Assembly (NCBI GenBank): GCA_000708835.1
Contig: DF237010.1
Location: 1-64,000, forward strand
Reading direction: 5' to 3'
DNA: 64,000 bases
Origin: Klebsormidium nitens
Lineage: Eukaryota; Streptophyta; Klebsormidiophyceae; Klebsormidiales; Klebsormidiaceae
The notes beneath the pieces are model-generated. The model did no database searches. It was not told the origin of the DNA and saw nothing but the letters and a program-made list of their open reading frames with translations. Made by a program: the position numbers and the translations under genes. This document shows, piece after piece, positions 28,703 through 42,000 of the stretch. Position 1 is the stretch's first letter; every line of letters begins with the position of its first letter.

Positions 28703-31700
28703 TCACCCCGAGAATGGAGATGCCGCTCGCTGCGGTGGCGGTGCTCCGAGTGGCAGTGGGGGCGGGGGAGGCAGGTGCGCTGTGCCGGGCAGGGGCAGGC
28801 CGTCCGGGGTCAGGCCAGGGACGGCGCTCGGAGCAGCCGCGGCAGGGGGGGCAGCGCCCGTGCCGGGGACGAGGGAACGCGCTGCAACAGATGCAATACA
28901 ACAGCGACTTAGGCCAGAGCAGGGCAAGCCAGGTGCAGGCCCGACGTGCTGGTAAGAGAGTACACTGACAAGGCAAGCTCGCAAGGGGCCAAAATTGCCG
29001 GCTTCAAGGGTCTGATTACAGCTGGCAATAATAGAAGAGCGCGTGCGTGCGAGCTCTTGCCTGTGGCGTTGTACTTGTCGGTGAGTGCGTCGCCGGGCCG
29101 GTTGCGCCCCCAGACCTTGATGGTGTGGTCGCTGCTGCCGCTGCACAGCAGGTGGCCCATCGGGTGCCACGCCAGGTCCCACACCGCAGCCTCGTGCGCG
29201 CCCACCACCTCGCTCGCGGCCTCGCTCGCGCTGCACGCCAATACACGCACGGGGTGAGGCGGACGAGGGGCGAAGAGCCCAGCAATTGCTTCCGACCATA
29301 CGGAACAAGCAATACTGCGAGGGACCCACCTTTGAAAGCTCACGAAAACGTGCGCCAGTAGTTGTACCCCTGACATTTAGTGTATCCGGGCCGGAAAAGA
29401 AGCACATGTCAAAAGCTGCTAACCACGCAGCAATAAATCCGTGTCGCCTCCCCCTGTTGAAATTATTCGCATCCCCGTGCCTCACCTGGTGTACCAGATG
29501 CGGATGTTGCCGTCGTGCGCGGCGCTGGCGAAGAGGTCTTGGTGGACGGGGTGCCACGCGAGCGCGGTGACCTCCTTGGCGTGGCCGCGGAAGACGGCCA
29601 CCTCGCGCAGCGTGCGCACGTCGTATAGCCGGATCAGCTGGTCGCGGCTGCCCGCCAGCAGCAGGTGCCCGCCCGCATGCCACCGCACCGCCAGCACCGT
29701 GTTCTTCGCGCCGTGCCTACAAGGAACCACCACAGCTGGGCACATGTCAGGAGCAGAACGCAAACGACGACATTAAGCAAGTCGGGCGGAAGTACTTTGG
29801 AGTCGCCTCTAAAGGCGATCGCAACGACTCAAAAGCAGCGGTTCTAGTGCTCGTCTACTGCGGGCCTCTAAACTGGCAAAACAATCCATTAATACGAGGG
29901 GCGCTTACAGCGTGCTGAGCTGCTGGCCCTCCTTGGCGCCCCACAGCTTGACCAGGCCGTCCTTGCCGCCTGCACGGACACAACAAAACCAGCGAGTCAG
30001 GCCGCCTAGTCAGCAACACGGCCGAGCACTCTCCTCTTCGAGGGTCACCATCTCAAGGTGGGTTGTTCAAAGGGACATTCTTAAACTCTTCAAGGTCGTC
30101 AACGAAAACCACGATAGGGCTCAAAGCCGTCCGGACAACTTGCGAAAAGCGTGTCGCCCCCGGCTGTTGCTGCTCACCTGTGGCGATGAGCCCCTTTGAC
30201 GGGTGCCACTCCGCCGTCTTCACGTCCCACCCGTGGCCTGCACCCGACACCAAGGGGGTAAGTGCAGAAACAATCGACCAGTCGTGCTGCCACGGACAGG
30301 ACTGCACCCTGGTGACGCACACACAGCTTCCATTTGGTTCAAAAGGTAGAACTTCTGCTGCTGAGCGCGTCAAGGGGCTCCTCATGGCAGACAGAAGTCT
30401 GAGGCTACAAAGCCGCCAGAAACTTGATTTTCTGGTCTCCACCGACCAATGTCTACGCTGCGGCCAACTCCTCACGAAGAACCCTGCCATATGCCTGGCC
30501 ACCGGATCCAGACAGCATGCAGCGATGGCGCCTGGAACGGAAGGAATGAAGGTACCTGTCATGACGTGGTCCGTGACTCCACGCGCAAAGTCCCACACCT
30601 TGACGCTGCTGTCGTCGGAGCCGGAGCAAAACTTGAGGTCGGACGGCGCCCAGCTGCACACGAGCAAACACGACCGCGGCTGCAGATCGGGGAGGGCCCA
30701 TGCAATCGGAGATCAATGGGAATTTCGCACTACTCTTGACTCAGTAATCATGAACCCTTACAGGTCTCCCTCCCCGTCCGCCGGTTTCTTCAAGGCACAT
30801 TCAAGGAAGTTGGAGAATTTGTCGCCTAAAAGGGCGCACCCACCGCCTCTCCTCCCAGCTCACCTAAGGGCTCGCACCGGCTCTTTGTGGGCGGGGAGAC
30901 TCTTGAGGATCTTCATGGTCGTCTCCGAGTATCTGCACGCACAACGGCAGCTTAGAGCCCCAGCCGAAAGAGGGTCATGTCTACAGCGCCCCATTCACCT
31001 CGGCTCCGCGTTTGGCTGGCCAGTTTGTCAGCCTGCCTGCTGGGCCTGCCAATCAGCGCAGGGGTGGCCTCACATGATGGTCCCGCTGTCCTCTCCGCTG
31101 ATGAGGTAGTTCTCGTTGTGGCTCCACGCCATCGACCGCACAGCCGTTTGATGAGCCTGTAGACAAACGAGAAAATTTCAGCAGGTGGAATCATTGTCCC
31201 AGAATGGCCCTACTCCTATAGCCAGTTTCTTTACAAGCGCAAGTACAACATTCTACCCAACCTCCTTGTTCTGCTGCGCTGATGTGACACTTGGTCCTCG
31301 TAGGTCCTTGCACAGGCACCTGGTTGCGGACCAGTGCCCGCTTCGCGTGACGGCCAGTGTCCCCGCCTGACAGTGAGGGCCCCTCACCTGGATCAGGTGC
31401 TCGAAGGTGAAGGTCTGGCCGCTCCACAACGTCAGCTCGCCCGCCTGGGACCCCGTGATGAGCCGCCGCCCACTGGGCGTCCACTGAAAAACATAGCACA
31501 CGAAGCACACGTGGGGAACAAGCATGACTTGAGGCCACCAAACTCAGATGAGGGCGCGAGAGCAGCTCAGCCAACTCCACACTGGGACATAGGCAGCAGG
31601 GGCAGTGTGGCCTCACCACGACCTTGTTGACGGAGGCGCGCACTTTGTTGGTGGTCTGGCTGACCCAGCGCGTGGCCTGGCTGCTGGCGGGGGTGCACGG

Positions 31701-32591
31701 GTAGCCTGCGGGGGGAAGCATCTGCACGCCACCACCACCACTCATCATCAAAATACAGCGCTTGCCCGAAGAGCAAGAAAGCGGCCTTGGAGGTGTTGCA
31801 GCTCGGAGTAGTGAATTCAGTAGAGCAATTGTGAGGGGGGGCCTGGCGTTTCTGGACTCACGTCAGCGGCGGCAGCGGGGACAGGCTGCACTGCGGGGGC
31901 GTCCCAAACCTCGCGCTGGTACATGCGCGCCTGCCACAGGAACACATTACACGCATCAGACTCACAACACACGATTTTGTGATGATACTTGGCCAAGCTT
32001 CCACCACCACCGTCGGTCAGCTCTGTAAGAGACCCACAGCTATTGTGCGAAGGCTTGAACAAAAGCAGCCGCCTAAACCCGTCACAGCTTGAGCGTTTGC
32101 CTATTTCAGGGCCGCAACTAACCTGGATCAGCCGATAGATGGTGCTGATGTGGTCCACCGTGCGGCGCTGGCGGGCGCGATAACCGGGGCGGCCTGGAAG
32201 GCAACAGAAGACAGACCATGGAAAAGGGACTGGGCCAACCCAGCCGAGTTTCTTGGAAAAACGAGACTGCAGCAGGAAAGCAAGACTCCTACGGACAAAC
32301 ACACCAGAAAGCGAATGCGGCTCTGGAACAAGGCCTGCCCAAAGTTTCTGATGATGCCAAAAGGTTCTAAAGTCAAAGTGCCTCTGATCGTCAGCGAGGA
32401 ACAAAACGAAGGGACCATTTGTATCATGTCCCAGCTGTCTGGTCAAATGGTTACGCAACATCCACCACCAGAAGTGTAACGCCAAAGCATGCTGGGCGGC
32501 AACTTTATTCCTCACCGTCGGCTGCAGCATTTCTGAAATCGTTCTCATCAGCAGCTGGAAAACCATGATAGCTGCCCGAGCCAGACGCCAT
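28703..32591 (-). CDS. FY: FY/WDR33-type WD40 polyadenylation factor
   Basis: About 13 exons, roughly 460 residues: 32516-32591, 32123-32193, 31862-31930, 31617-31721, 31388-31483, 31074-31156, about 30866-30931, 30557-30652, 30179-30241, 29911-29970, 29487-29717, 29061-29233 and 28703-28881. WDR33/FY is the AAUAAA-recognising subunit of the CPSF mRNA 3'-processing complex. Family signatures: [16 protein letters not shown], then [10 protein letters not shown] and QPVPAAAAD, then WD repeats with near-invariant blocks [80 protein letters not shown] and [20 protein letters not shown]. The tail after the propeller is short and ends [20 protein letters not shown]. The last intron (28882-29060) has a GC donor. 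Divergent from NUP160, with 438 bp between start codons. Confidence 0.93.
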
Positions 32592-33029
32592 GGAAAAGTA
32601 TGTGTCGCACCACCAATCAGGTGGCGTATAGCGCACTTTTCAAGCAGCACACGAAGGGAATGCTGGGCACCCTGGCAGTAGAAAGAAAGTGAAGAGTTTC
32701 TGGGCGATCACGTCTGAGCAGTGCTCGAAAATTTGTTCAGTAGTCTGTCAGAATTCCTCAAAACTCTAGGATTTGGCCCCCTTATCCCATCAACCCGCAG
32801 AAACGTCAAGAGCGCGCTCCCGAGACGTCAGGTTTATCCACCGGAAAAATGCCGTTGCTCAATGCAAGAGGTAAAACCGGCAGATGAATATGTTGGATTT
32901 TACCAATCTTGGCAACGATTTGAGAACGGGACTTCAACAATTCTGAGAGTCCGAGTCTGATCCATACGGTACTCCTACCAGATTGCATCTGGATGCTCAG
33001 GTCGGCGCTGCTGGCGTTTGCCGCCCGCC
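32592..33029. promoter_or_regulatory. Divergent promoter spacer (FY / NUP160)
   Basis: 438 bp between opposing ATGs, the tightest head-to-head pair in the window. This suggests a shared bidirectional promoter. No core element was confidently identified. Confidence 0.5.
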
Positions 33030-36000
33030 ATGGCTGCTGTGGAGGCCACGTTGTGGCAGGGCAGCGCCCATGATGAGTGGTTGGACGTGCACGTGCGGGG
33101 GGAGGGTCACCAGGGTGGAGAAGGCCAGGGGGGAGCAGCGGAGGATGCGGCGGCCAGTGGCGCCATTGCGGGTGGCGCATTGCTGCCCAGCAACTGGCTG
33201 GTTGCATGGTGAGGAGCACATAACGTTTCGTGATTTCTAGAACGCACTATGCTGCGACTCCAGAAACGTCGTCACGACCACCTCACCGTGTCTGTGAAAC
33301 TGTACATAATGCATTTGTGATGAAGGGTGGTCGAGGTTGAGCTTGGGGTGGAATGTGGACTTTCCTTTTGATTGGAGGTCCGATACAACTTATCGCCTGG
33401 TCTTCCAAATATGTGTAGGAGGATCCGTAGCGGCAGCCCCCGGATCCTTGAGGTGCAGCAGGCCCACATTGTCGAAGCGTCAAGTTTTTGTGGAGTGCGC
33501 CTCCACTTCCCAGCTGCTGTGCAGGATGTCGACCTCAAGGTACGGAACCGGAGCTTCTTTGCAGTCGCAAAAAGTTGCTCATTGCTGATGAATTCATGGC
33601 CATTGATTTGATTGTGACAGCACTTTAATCGGGACCTTCCTTTGCACGCCTCAGTGTTGCATAGATGCTACGATCCAGCGTGACCTCTACTGCCGTTTGC
33701 CAGTCAGGCGCCAAGACAAAATTGCCCGACCCTTCCTCCATTCGCACAGCCCACTGCGACTGGCGCTGTCCTGGTCGCGCTCTTCTCGGCAGGCATCCTT
33801 TACTCCGCCCCTCTGCCCGCAACCCCATCAGGGCTTGCCCTTGAGCAGCTGAGCCCCACCAGCTTGCGCCGCCACAACCTGGCTGCCCCGCTTGGCCGCC
33901 TAGGCGGGGCCACCAGCCTGGCAGCCGCGGCAAGCCATGCCCTCATAGGAACGAAAGCAGGAACACTGCTTATGTGCGCACTGCCGGCTGAACAAGGTAC
34001 ATTTCTCCCCTGGTTTTGTTTTTCGTTTTCGGTCTTGATTCGTTTTGACTCTGATGCGGCTTAAGATAAGATAAGATAAATCCTGTGATGAGTGAATCTT
34101 GTTGATGCGACTTCATTCAAAGCACTCTGCATAAACTTGTAGCAACATCGCGTGTAGTGATTGTGCTCCAACCGCTTGGACGCCACTGCCCCAGCAACTC
34201 CTCATAAAAGCCCCGCTCGTCATTTGCAGACGAGGTCACTGAGCTGAAGGAGGCGGACCGCGTGCTGGGGCGGCTGTGGAGAGGGCTCGTCTCAGGGTAG
34301 GTGCCCCTTGGGACAAGGCCTTACTACTTGCACAAAATTCGCAGTGACGATCTGTCTAAAACGTTATCTACAAAACAGTCTGTGGCTGTATCGCTCGATC
34401 GTGAAGCATTCCGTCGTTCCCCTGACATTACGCATTGCTCACAAGACGTGATCGCCAGGCCCTATCCATACAATCCTGCCTCTCCCACTGCTCTCCAGTG
34501 TGCCCGCTAGCAGCCCAATTTGCGCTGTGGCGACGTTACGATTGCGCGGGGCTGACGTGGGGGCGGCCCTCCATCTGGACGGCAGCCTGCGGCTCTGGAA
34601 TTTGCAAACCCGCGACCAGCTTGTACGCGCACCGCCGTTGCACATCCCTGAGGAAGCCAAAGGTGCGTCATGATAACTGTTTTCGTAAGAGATTCTCTTA
34701 CCATGTGTCTGCCTCCTTGGTGATCAAATTTGAACGTTTTTCCAGTGCTTTTTTGCAACTTGGTGTTTCCATTTTTTACTTAGTCAGTACTGCCTTAAAG
34801 CGGGTCAAGGAGCACAAGCCTAAAGGAAGAATATTAAACAACCCCAAAAAACACCGCAACTCCGCTCCTGTGGTAAAGGTTGGCCCCTTGACGCTCGAAT
34901 CCACGTTATAATGCAATCAAGACTTTTCGTCCTCTAAGATTGACATCATGTATCCGTTATCCGGGGATCCAAACCCGTTGCTCCTTTGAAACAGTGGGCA
35001 ACGTGCGGTAAGATTGATAGAGAGGAGCTTTGTATGGTGCAGAGCTTTGCGCAGGGTTGAGGCCCGAAGCTTTCCTTGTGTGTGCAGGGTATGCCCCTAG
35101 CGGTCTGCTGTCTGTGGATACCAGCGAAGGGGCGCGCCGCATCGCCGTTGGCTACCGGCATCCCCAAGAGTTGCGCCAGGTAGGGACGATCGTTGACGAG
35201 GCCAGACGCTGATGAACTGCGCCGTTCAACAAATCTGTTGCTTAGTGCATGGATTCCCTTCTTTAAAAGGATTTTGGTCTGCGTTTGGAAAAGTGGGTTG
35301 ATTGTGGGTTCTTGCCGGCTCACGTGCCCCTGTTCTTCTTCAGGTGGTGTGCCTGTACGAGATAGAGGAGCACGGCTGGGCCGCCACCTTTGTGCAGTCC
35401 CATACGATCGAGGTGAGCCCCTTCCTCCAACAAGGACGCACATACGACGGCCAAAAACTAGCACGATGCTTGTTTCTGCAGGATCAAGCCATGCGGTTGT
35501 GTAAGCCTTTGTTCACATCTTTTGTGTGGAAAGCCTTTCAGACGCGCTTCGACATGGTTTCGTCGGGCGGCAATGCTGTCACTCCATGCCTCGTTGTTAC
35601 TTGTGCAGGGCCACGTGTCGTCCCTGGCCCTCACTGCTGCGGGCCTCACCCTGCTGGCTGCTCCCACTCCCAACGTACCTGCCCGCCTCGAGCAGCGCAG
35701 CTGGCGCCAGTGAGTGCTTCCGCCGAGTTGCAAGATACACTCACGTTGTACTCTCCATTCTTACCTTATTCCTTTCAGTCGTTCCACTGACCACTGCGTC
35801 GTCACGAGTTGTGTTTTTTCACGGTTGAACCACGGTAAACGGTCTTCCCTGCTTGCGGATGACTGAAGAGGTCTGGCTGCCTGGGGTGTTATGCTCTTTC
35901 CAACAAGCGCTTCTTTCCGCGACCCCCCTGCAGGCACACTGTTGATGCGCCCTTATCTGTGGTGCCGGCCTCTGATTACGTGCACACCCGCCTTCTGCTG

Positions 36001-39000
36001 GGGGACGATCAAGAGGGTGCTTTCGAGCAAGTATGGGCTGCACTGGAAGACGTGGTGAGCCGCCCTGGCAACACTGCCGTACCTGTTGTCGAAGGGAAGA
36101 AGGAGACTCCACGTTCCACACGATCCAATCGTCTTTACCCCGCTCATTCTGCGCCGTGTGTATGAACGATGGGCAATAACATTTGAAACATCGTGTGTCA
36201 GTCGAGTCGAGTGACCGTTGATGCTAAGCGATCAAACGCTTTTAGCTGACCCGCCTGCTTTGTGCGGCCCGCAGGAGCTGCCAGACGTGTCGGCTGTGTT
36301 TGTGGACCGCCTGCTGTCCGTTGGCGTCTTCTCGGCCGAGGCTCTCACGCGGCTGCTGATCGCCCGAGGAGTGCCCCCAGCTCACGGTCGGGATGTGGCG
36401 GAAACGGCACAACGATTGCGACAAGCGGCCAAGGTAAAGCGAGATGAAACGGCAAATTCGAGCATCTGCTTCTCATGCTGCATACGAGCACGCAAAGGTT
36501 GAGGCACAGGAGGGAGATAAGAATATAACGCTCAGCAACGCACATTGCGGAGCCACCAGTGAAAAATGCGAGGCGCTTTTGGTTTATTACCCCGTTGTTC
36601 GATGCTCATACATGAGCCGATCACAAACCTTCCAAAAGTCGAGGGCGCTTCTTTCGCTCACAATAGTAAATGGGTGAGGCCTTTGGCGTCACTCCGGGCG
36701 CGTTTTCTCGATCGGACATATTGCTCTGCAGGTGCCTTCAACTGCAGACCAGGCAACCGCTCTCCGCGGCTGGCGTTCTCTCGCCCAGTCTTACGCTACC
36801 ACGTGGACTGACCTCCATCAGCCCCTCGGGCTCGCCACCAACTCAGACGGCACTTTCGCTGCGGCAGTCAACTCCGACTCGATTTCAGTCCTAAGGGCAC
36901 CCGACAAGGCGGAAACAGAACGACCAAGTACGTCGACGGAGGTAGAGAATGCTTCGCCCAGCCTGGCACGGTGCTTAGAGCTCGTTGGCGCAGGGCTGGG
37001 TAGCGTAGCAGGGGAAGTGCTGACGGAGCTGCTGCTGCGGGGGGGCAACGCGCAAGGGGCGCTGGACGCGTTCCTGGGCCTCTTAGAGGGGGGCATGTCG
37101 GCACTCGACGGCGACAGGCAAAGGCATAAACACGACCGGGAACGTATTCTGCAATTACGGCAGAGCGTAGAACAGCTGGGAAGCGGAGCAGGGGGATGGG
37201 ACGGCGTGCTGGCGCAGATGAGATTGTTAATAGCGGGGCTGGAGGCGGGGCCGGGGCAGGTAGCTGACGCTGTGGCGGGGGGGCGGCCGGGGGCCGGCCT
37301 GGCGGTCGGAGGGGGCGTGCGGCAAGCGGTGGCCGCGCAGCTGCGGCGGGCGCATCACGTGCTGCTGCTGCTGGGACTTGTACAGCGGTGTGGCGCTCAG
37401 GTAAGGAATGAATCCGCCCATATTAATCGCCCGCATGACCTTGCGAAATGCTTGGGCGCCCATGTCTTGCATCGGTGACATTGGCGTTACACAAAGCCAT
37501 CAATGTTCCACCGACCGGGTTTGAACGATCTGATAGGGACAGATTCGCTGTGAGCTCTTGCTCTGGCACACTTTCTGCCCCCTAGAAGTCTCAAGAAGGT
37601 ATCTTGCGGCCGTATGCAGGTCGGGGTGCCCCCGCCCGTGCTTGCCGCTGTCCAGTCGGAGCTGGTCCCTGCCACGTGGCGGCTGCTGTCGTCGCTGCTG
37701 CTGGTGCACAGCCTGGCCACCATCCCGGCCGCCACGCTCGCGGCCCCCTCTGGCGTCGACTTCAGCCAGCGGCTGTCCACCCTGCAAATAGGTAAGCGGC
37801 ACAACCACGAAATCACTGCCCCGAGCCAGACCTGCCGGATCTGCCCCGTGGAGAGACGGTTCCTCTTCCCCATGCATTTATTCCGTCTTTCAGACGCTCT
37901 CGCTCAGATTGTCAAGAAAAACGTGTGCGTTCCTGACAAGCAACTTGATAAGCACATGATTCCAGGTAAACACTGATGTGTAAGCAACTGAAGCTCTGTC
38001 CGTCCAGGCGACTCACGCGGCCCTCCGTCCCTTCCGCCCGGGACCCTGTCCTTGGCTGACGTCACCCTGGCCGCTCAAGGCTGGCTGCCTCCCCTCTCGT
38101 CCGCTGTCCCGCCGCCCGCTGTCCTGCTGCAAGCTGTGCAGAGCGCCCTGGGCGGTCTGCGGTGGCGCGGGGGACGGCGGGAGCCGCAAAGTGCGGTGGA
38201 GCGCGCAGCAGACCTGGCGGTGCTGCTGCTGCAACACAACCAGCACGTAGCGCTCAAGGTCAGCCGCAGCACCTCTCCGCGTTGCTTCTCAAAATGCCTA
38301 GCGTTCCATACAACCTGGGAACTTTTCAAGTATCCGGAGGCCTAAGATGCAGAGACCGTACGTTGTTGTCCACGTAGATTTCGATTTCTCGCCAAACGGC
38401 CGAGGAATGGAACGTCAACAACATCCAAACCATCCGCAATTATGCCAACTGGCGCTGCAAACGTCCGTTGCTGCGCTTTGCATTGCCAACAATCTGGAGC
38501 TCGGGTTACATTCATTCTGCCAAATGACGTATGGGACGACTCTGCTCGAAGCGCCCCACGAGGCGACGGTGATCGTTGCACACTTTCATCTTGCACTCTG
38601 CTCTGGGGTGCAGGTGTTTCTGCAACGCGTTCTTGACGTGGCTGCCAGCCTGCCCACCGACCTCGGTAACGCACCCGGCAGTGGGGGAACAGCCGCGGTG
38701 TGGTTCCTGTACGGGCTGTGCTGCCTGGCAACCACAGGGGCGGACGCTGCGCGGGAGCAAGGAGCGGAGGACGAGGCCGTGGCGGCTTTTCTCAAGTAGG
38801 GCGGCTCTGAAAGGAGCACCCTGTTGATTGGCAGTGCTGAACCATGCCGCAATATAAGGTTGAATCTCAGCTGGAGTCTTCTTTTGGGAACGGAGAGTGA
38901 TGAGATACACGGGGTTGAGATTGACAGGACTTGTGTTTGCTGTTGCCGGGCTCCTTTTATGGACGCCCTGCGCAATTCTGCCCCGTCTCATCATCCTTTT

Positions 39001-42000
39001 CCTCGTCCTTTGCTGTAACCAGGGCTGGTACCTCCGTTGGCAGCCCCGATGCCCTTTTGGCGTCAATCCTGCGGCTCTTCTCCCCTCAGCTAGCATCCAC
39101 CGCAGCAACCACATTCAACGGTAAGGCATGCGGCATGACCCTCTTTAGTTGTTGCTATTGCTGGCCCCTTGCACCCGTTAACTTCCCTGCTGGCTGCGAG
39201 TCGCTTTCGAGCTTCAATTGATAAAGCTTTACTCTTGTGTTTCTGCTACCCGTTCATCATCGATCTGGTTCTGAAATGGTTTCAAGCCTCCTTTCTTGCG
39301 TAACTATTCTGCTGAATCGCCTCTCTCGCTGTTGCCGCAGCCTCCTCGTCGGCCCTGCACCGCGTGCACTACTTCGAGCTGGTCCTCGCCCTCTTGGAGC
39401 GGTACGGCCACCTTGCCGGCGCGCTCCAGTGCGCGCGCGCCGCCCTCCAGGAGCTCGCCGCCGCCTACCCCCCCGCCCCGCCCCCTTCGGACGCTGCCTC
39501 CGACGCCGACCCAGACGGCGACCTGATGCTGTCCGGGTCCGAGCTGGCCCTCTCTAGCAGCCAGGCGCGCGAGGTGCACGCCGCGCTGCTGTGGGGCCAC
39601 GTGTTCGACCTGGCGCTGCGGCTGCGGCGCTACGGGGAGGCATATGCCGCCATCGTGAGCAATCCCGACGCGGGGAGCGCGGGGGAGAACCTGCGGCGGC
39701 TGGTGACGGTGCTGTGCGAGGCGGGCGACGTGGACGTGCTGTGCGGGCAGCAGCTGGCGTACGGGGGGAAGCTGGAGGCAGTGCACCACGAGCTGCTCAG
39801 AAAGGTGGGGACGGGAACACACAGTACTCCTTTTTAGGGCCTCCTTTGCAGTCCCTAGATTCATGACCTTGTTTGGTTGGACTGGGCGTCCTCAGAAGCT
39901 GTAACATCCTGAATTGCTATGTCCACCTTCAATCACTCGCAGTCCCACTTCGTTGTGCAGTTTCTTCGTGACCCCCCAGCTTGGCCTACAACTCGCGTGA
40001 CGTTTTGACCAATCTGACCGCCCCCTTAAAACCCCCGCCTCCACCCCCTTTCTCCAGGCCGAGACGTCGGACGTGGGTGCACAATCCAACCCGTACCGCG
40101 TCCTCTTCGCCTTCCACACGGCCCGCCACAACTGGCGGCACGCGGCGGCCGCCATGCACCGCTACGCGCAGCGCGTGGCGCAGGAGGCGCCCGTCACGGC
40201 CGCCAGCGTGCGCGTCCAAGCCGAGAGCGTCCTCGCCGCGGTCACCGCGCTGCGCCTCCTCCCGCCCGACAGTGCATGGCTGCCCGCAGAGGACGGCATC
40301 CCCGGGCCCAGCAAACGGCCGCGCATCGAGGGTGAGGCCACCGACAGACACTCCTGGCGCAGCCTGGCGTCCATAAGTGCGGCTGGAACACTCCTAAACT
40401 AAATGTGCTCCATAAGTGTGGAGTAGATATTCACCTTCGGGCAACATGTACCCCACTTCGGACTTATCGCATATCCATGGGAATGAGGTGAGGAGGTGTT
40501 TTTAGCATTCGCTTGTTTGCTATGTTTTTGGTGCAGGCGAGGGTGCGGGGCGGCTGCGCGTGACTGTGGGCATCCCCGACCTGCAGCAGCAGCATGCGGT
40601 TCTGCTGGCGCGCCTCTTCCTGCTGCAGCGGCCGCAGGAAAGCATCCGCAGACGAGCAGGTGCGATCACGTCACGCCTCAACAGCCGAGCGTCAGAAAAA
40701 AGAAGGGGAAAGTCTCAAGATGGGAATGCTCGTCGCTTTCATCCTGCAATGATTGCTTTGTTTGACGGCAAGTCTTGCATCTTGGAGGGTCTGAATATTC
40801 CCTTCGAATAGCAGCGCCAGGTCTAAATAAGAATGAAAGCTTTTCGTTGTCGTTGCGTCCGAAGTACAACGTCCAGTCGCTGTTTCTCATCTGCAAGCCG
40901 ATTTTCCTGCGTGATTAGGGCTCGCCTCCACCTGCCGCCCGTCTAACCCAGTTGCGTGCGTGCTTTCTTGTGTTGGTACAGAGAGCGTGGCTGCGGTGCC
41001 GGAGGTGGTGTGGCTGCTGCTGGAGGCCGCCGCCTTCGACCAGGCCCTGTCGCTCGCCACTGTCTGCCTCACCGGCGCGCCCCTCCGCAAGTGAGCCATC
41101 GACTTCGTCGTGCTCCTGAAGTCGGAGGATACTGACCGAACTGCTATTTATTCTGTCGCCTCTCAACAGGCAGGATCATCAGGGGAGCCAATGCTCAAGT
41201 GATGCTTCCCGCTTTAGTATACTCAGTCACCGAGTGGAGCCGGCTTCTTACCTCGGCGCTCCCTACCCACTGCTTCTTCCGTCGCCTTTGTCGTCAAGTT
41301 ACCGCCGACTTCGGGCAGCAACCTTCCTAAGAGTCTGTGCAGTTTTTGCTGTGCATATTTCAGCAAGCCAGCTGTATCAAAGCGATATTTGGGGACTAGC
41401 GACCTCAGTACTTTCTGTATGCCAGCGTGCTGACGCCTTGCCTGGCCGTGTGCAGGGAGTTGGAGGCCATATTTCGGAGCCTGGCGGGGGCGTGCTGCCG
41501 CGCACAGGCCCAAGAGGACAGGGAGCACAACCCCGCCCGGTAAGCGCATTTGCACAGAGAGCGGCTTCGGATGCTTCCGGCGCATCTTCGACTCTCTCTC
41601 TGGCAAAAGTAACAAAGGATTGCGTGTCTGCCTGAGGTGTGAGTCGGTGGATCCGTGGGCCCGGATCGGGGTCGCCAAATGTTACTGGGCGCAGACAGGC
41701 TAACAGAGCTAGCTCAAGCCTGGCTACCGTTTAAGATGCCACATCGGCCACTTGTTTCCAGGGCCTTGACTACAAAGACGTGTCTTGCCCAGCACGCGTG
41801 CCGTTCAGCGCCCGCTGCTGACGTTCTCTTTCTCCTGCCCTGGTCCCCAGGTCGGCTGCCCCCCGGTCGGTGGCGTCCTCCCTGGACGGCTTCTCCCCGC
41901 TCCTGCAGGAGCGCAGCGCCGAAGACACCACCGCCACCGCCGCCACGCTCTGGCGCAGCTTGCAGGCCTACCTCGTAAGGAAGCCCCCAGCCGACACCCA

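Noticed and set aside
31817-32650. Continuous 277-codon minus-strand frame over the FY 5' region
   Set aside because: It includes introns 1 and 2 read through in frame. The conserved FY sequence is recovered only after splicing, with the start at 32591.
33637-33707. Extending the NUP160 third exon upstream to a CAG at about 33652
   Set aside because: The propeller frame is closed by a TGA just upstream. The acceptor CAG at 33705-33707 is the one that keeps phase with the preceding exon.
38512-39114. 200-codon minus-strand frame
   Set aside because: Antisense to NUP160 exons; the composition is that of a shadow frame in GC-rich coding DNA.
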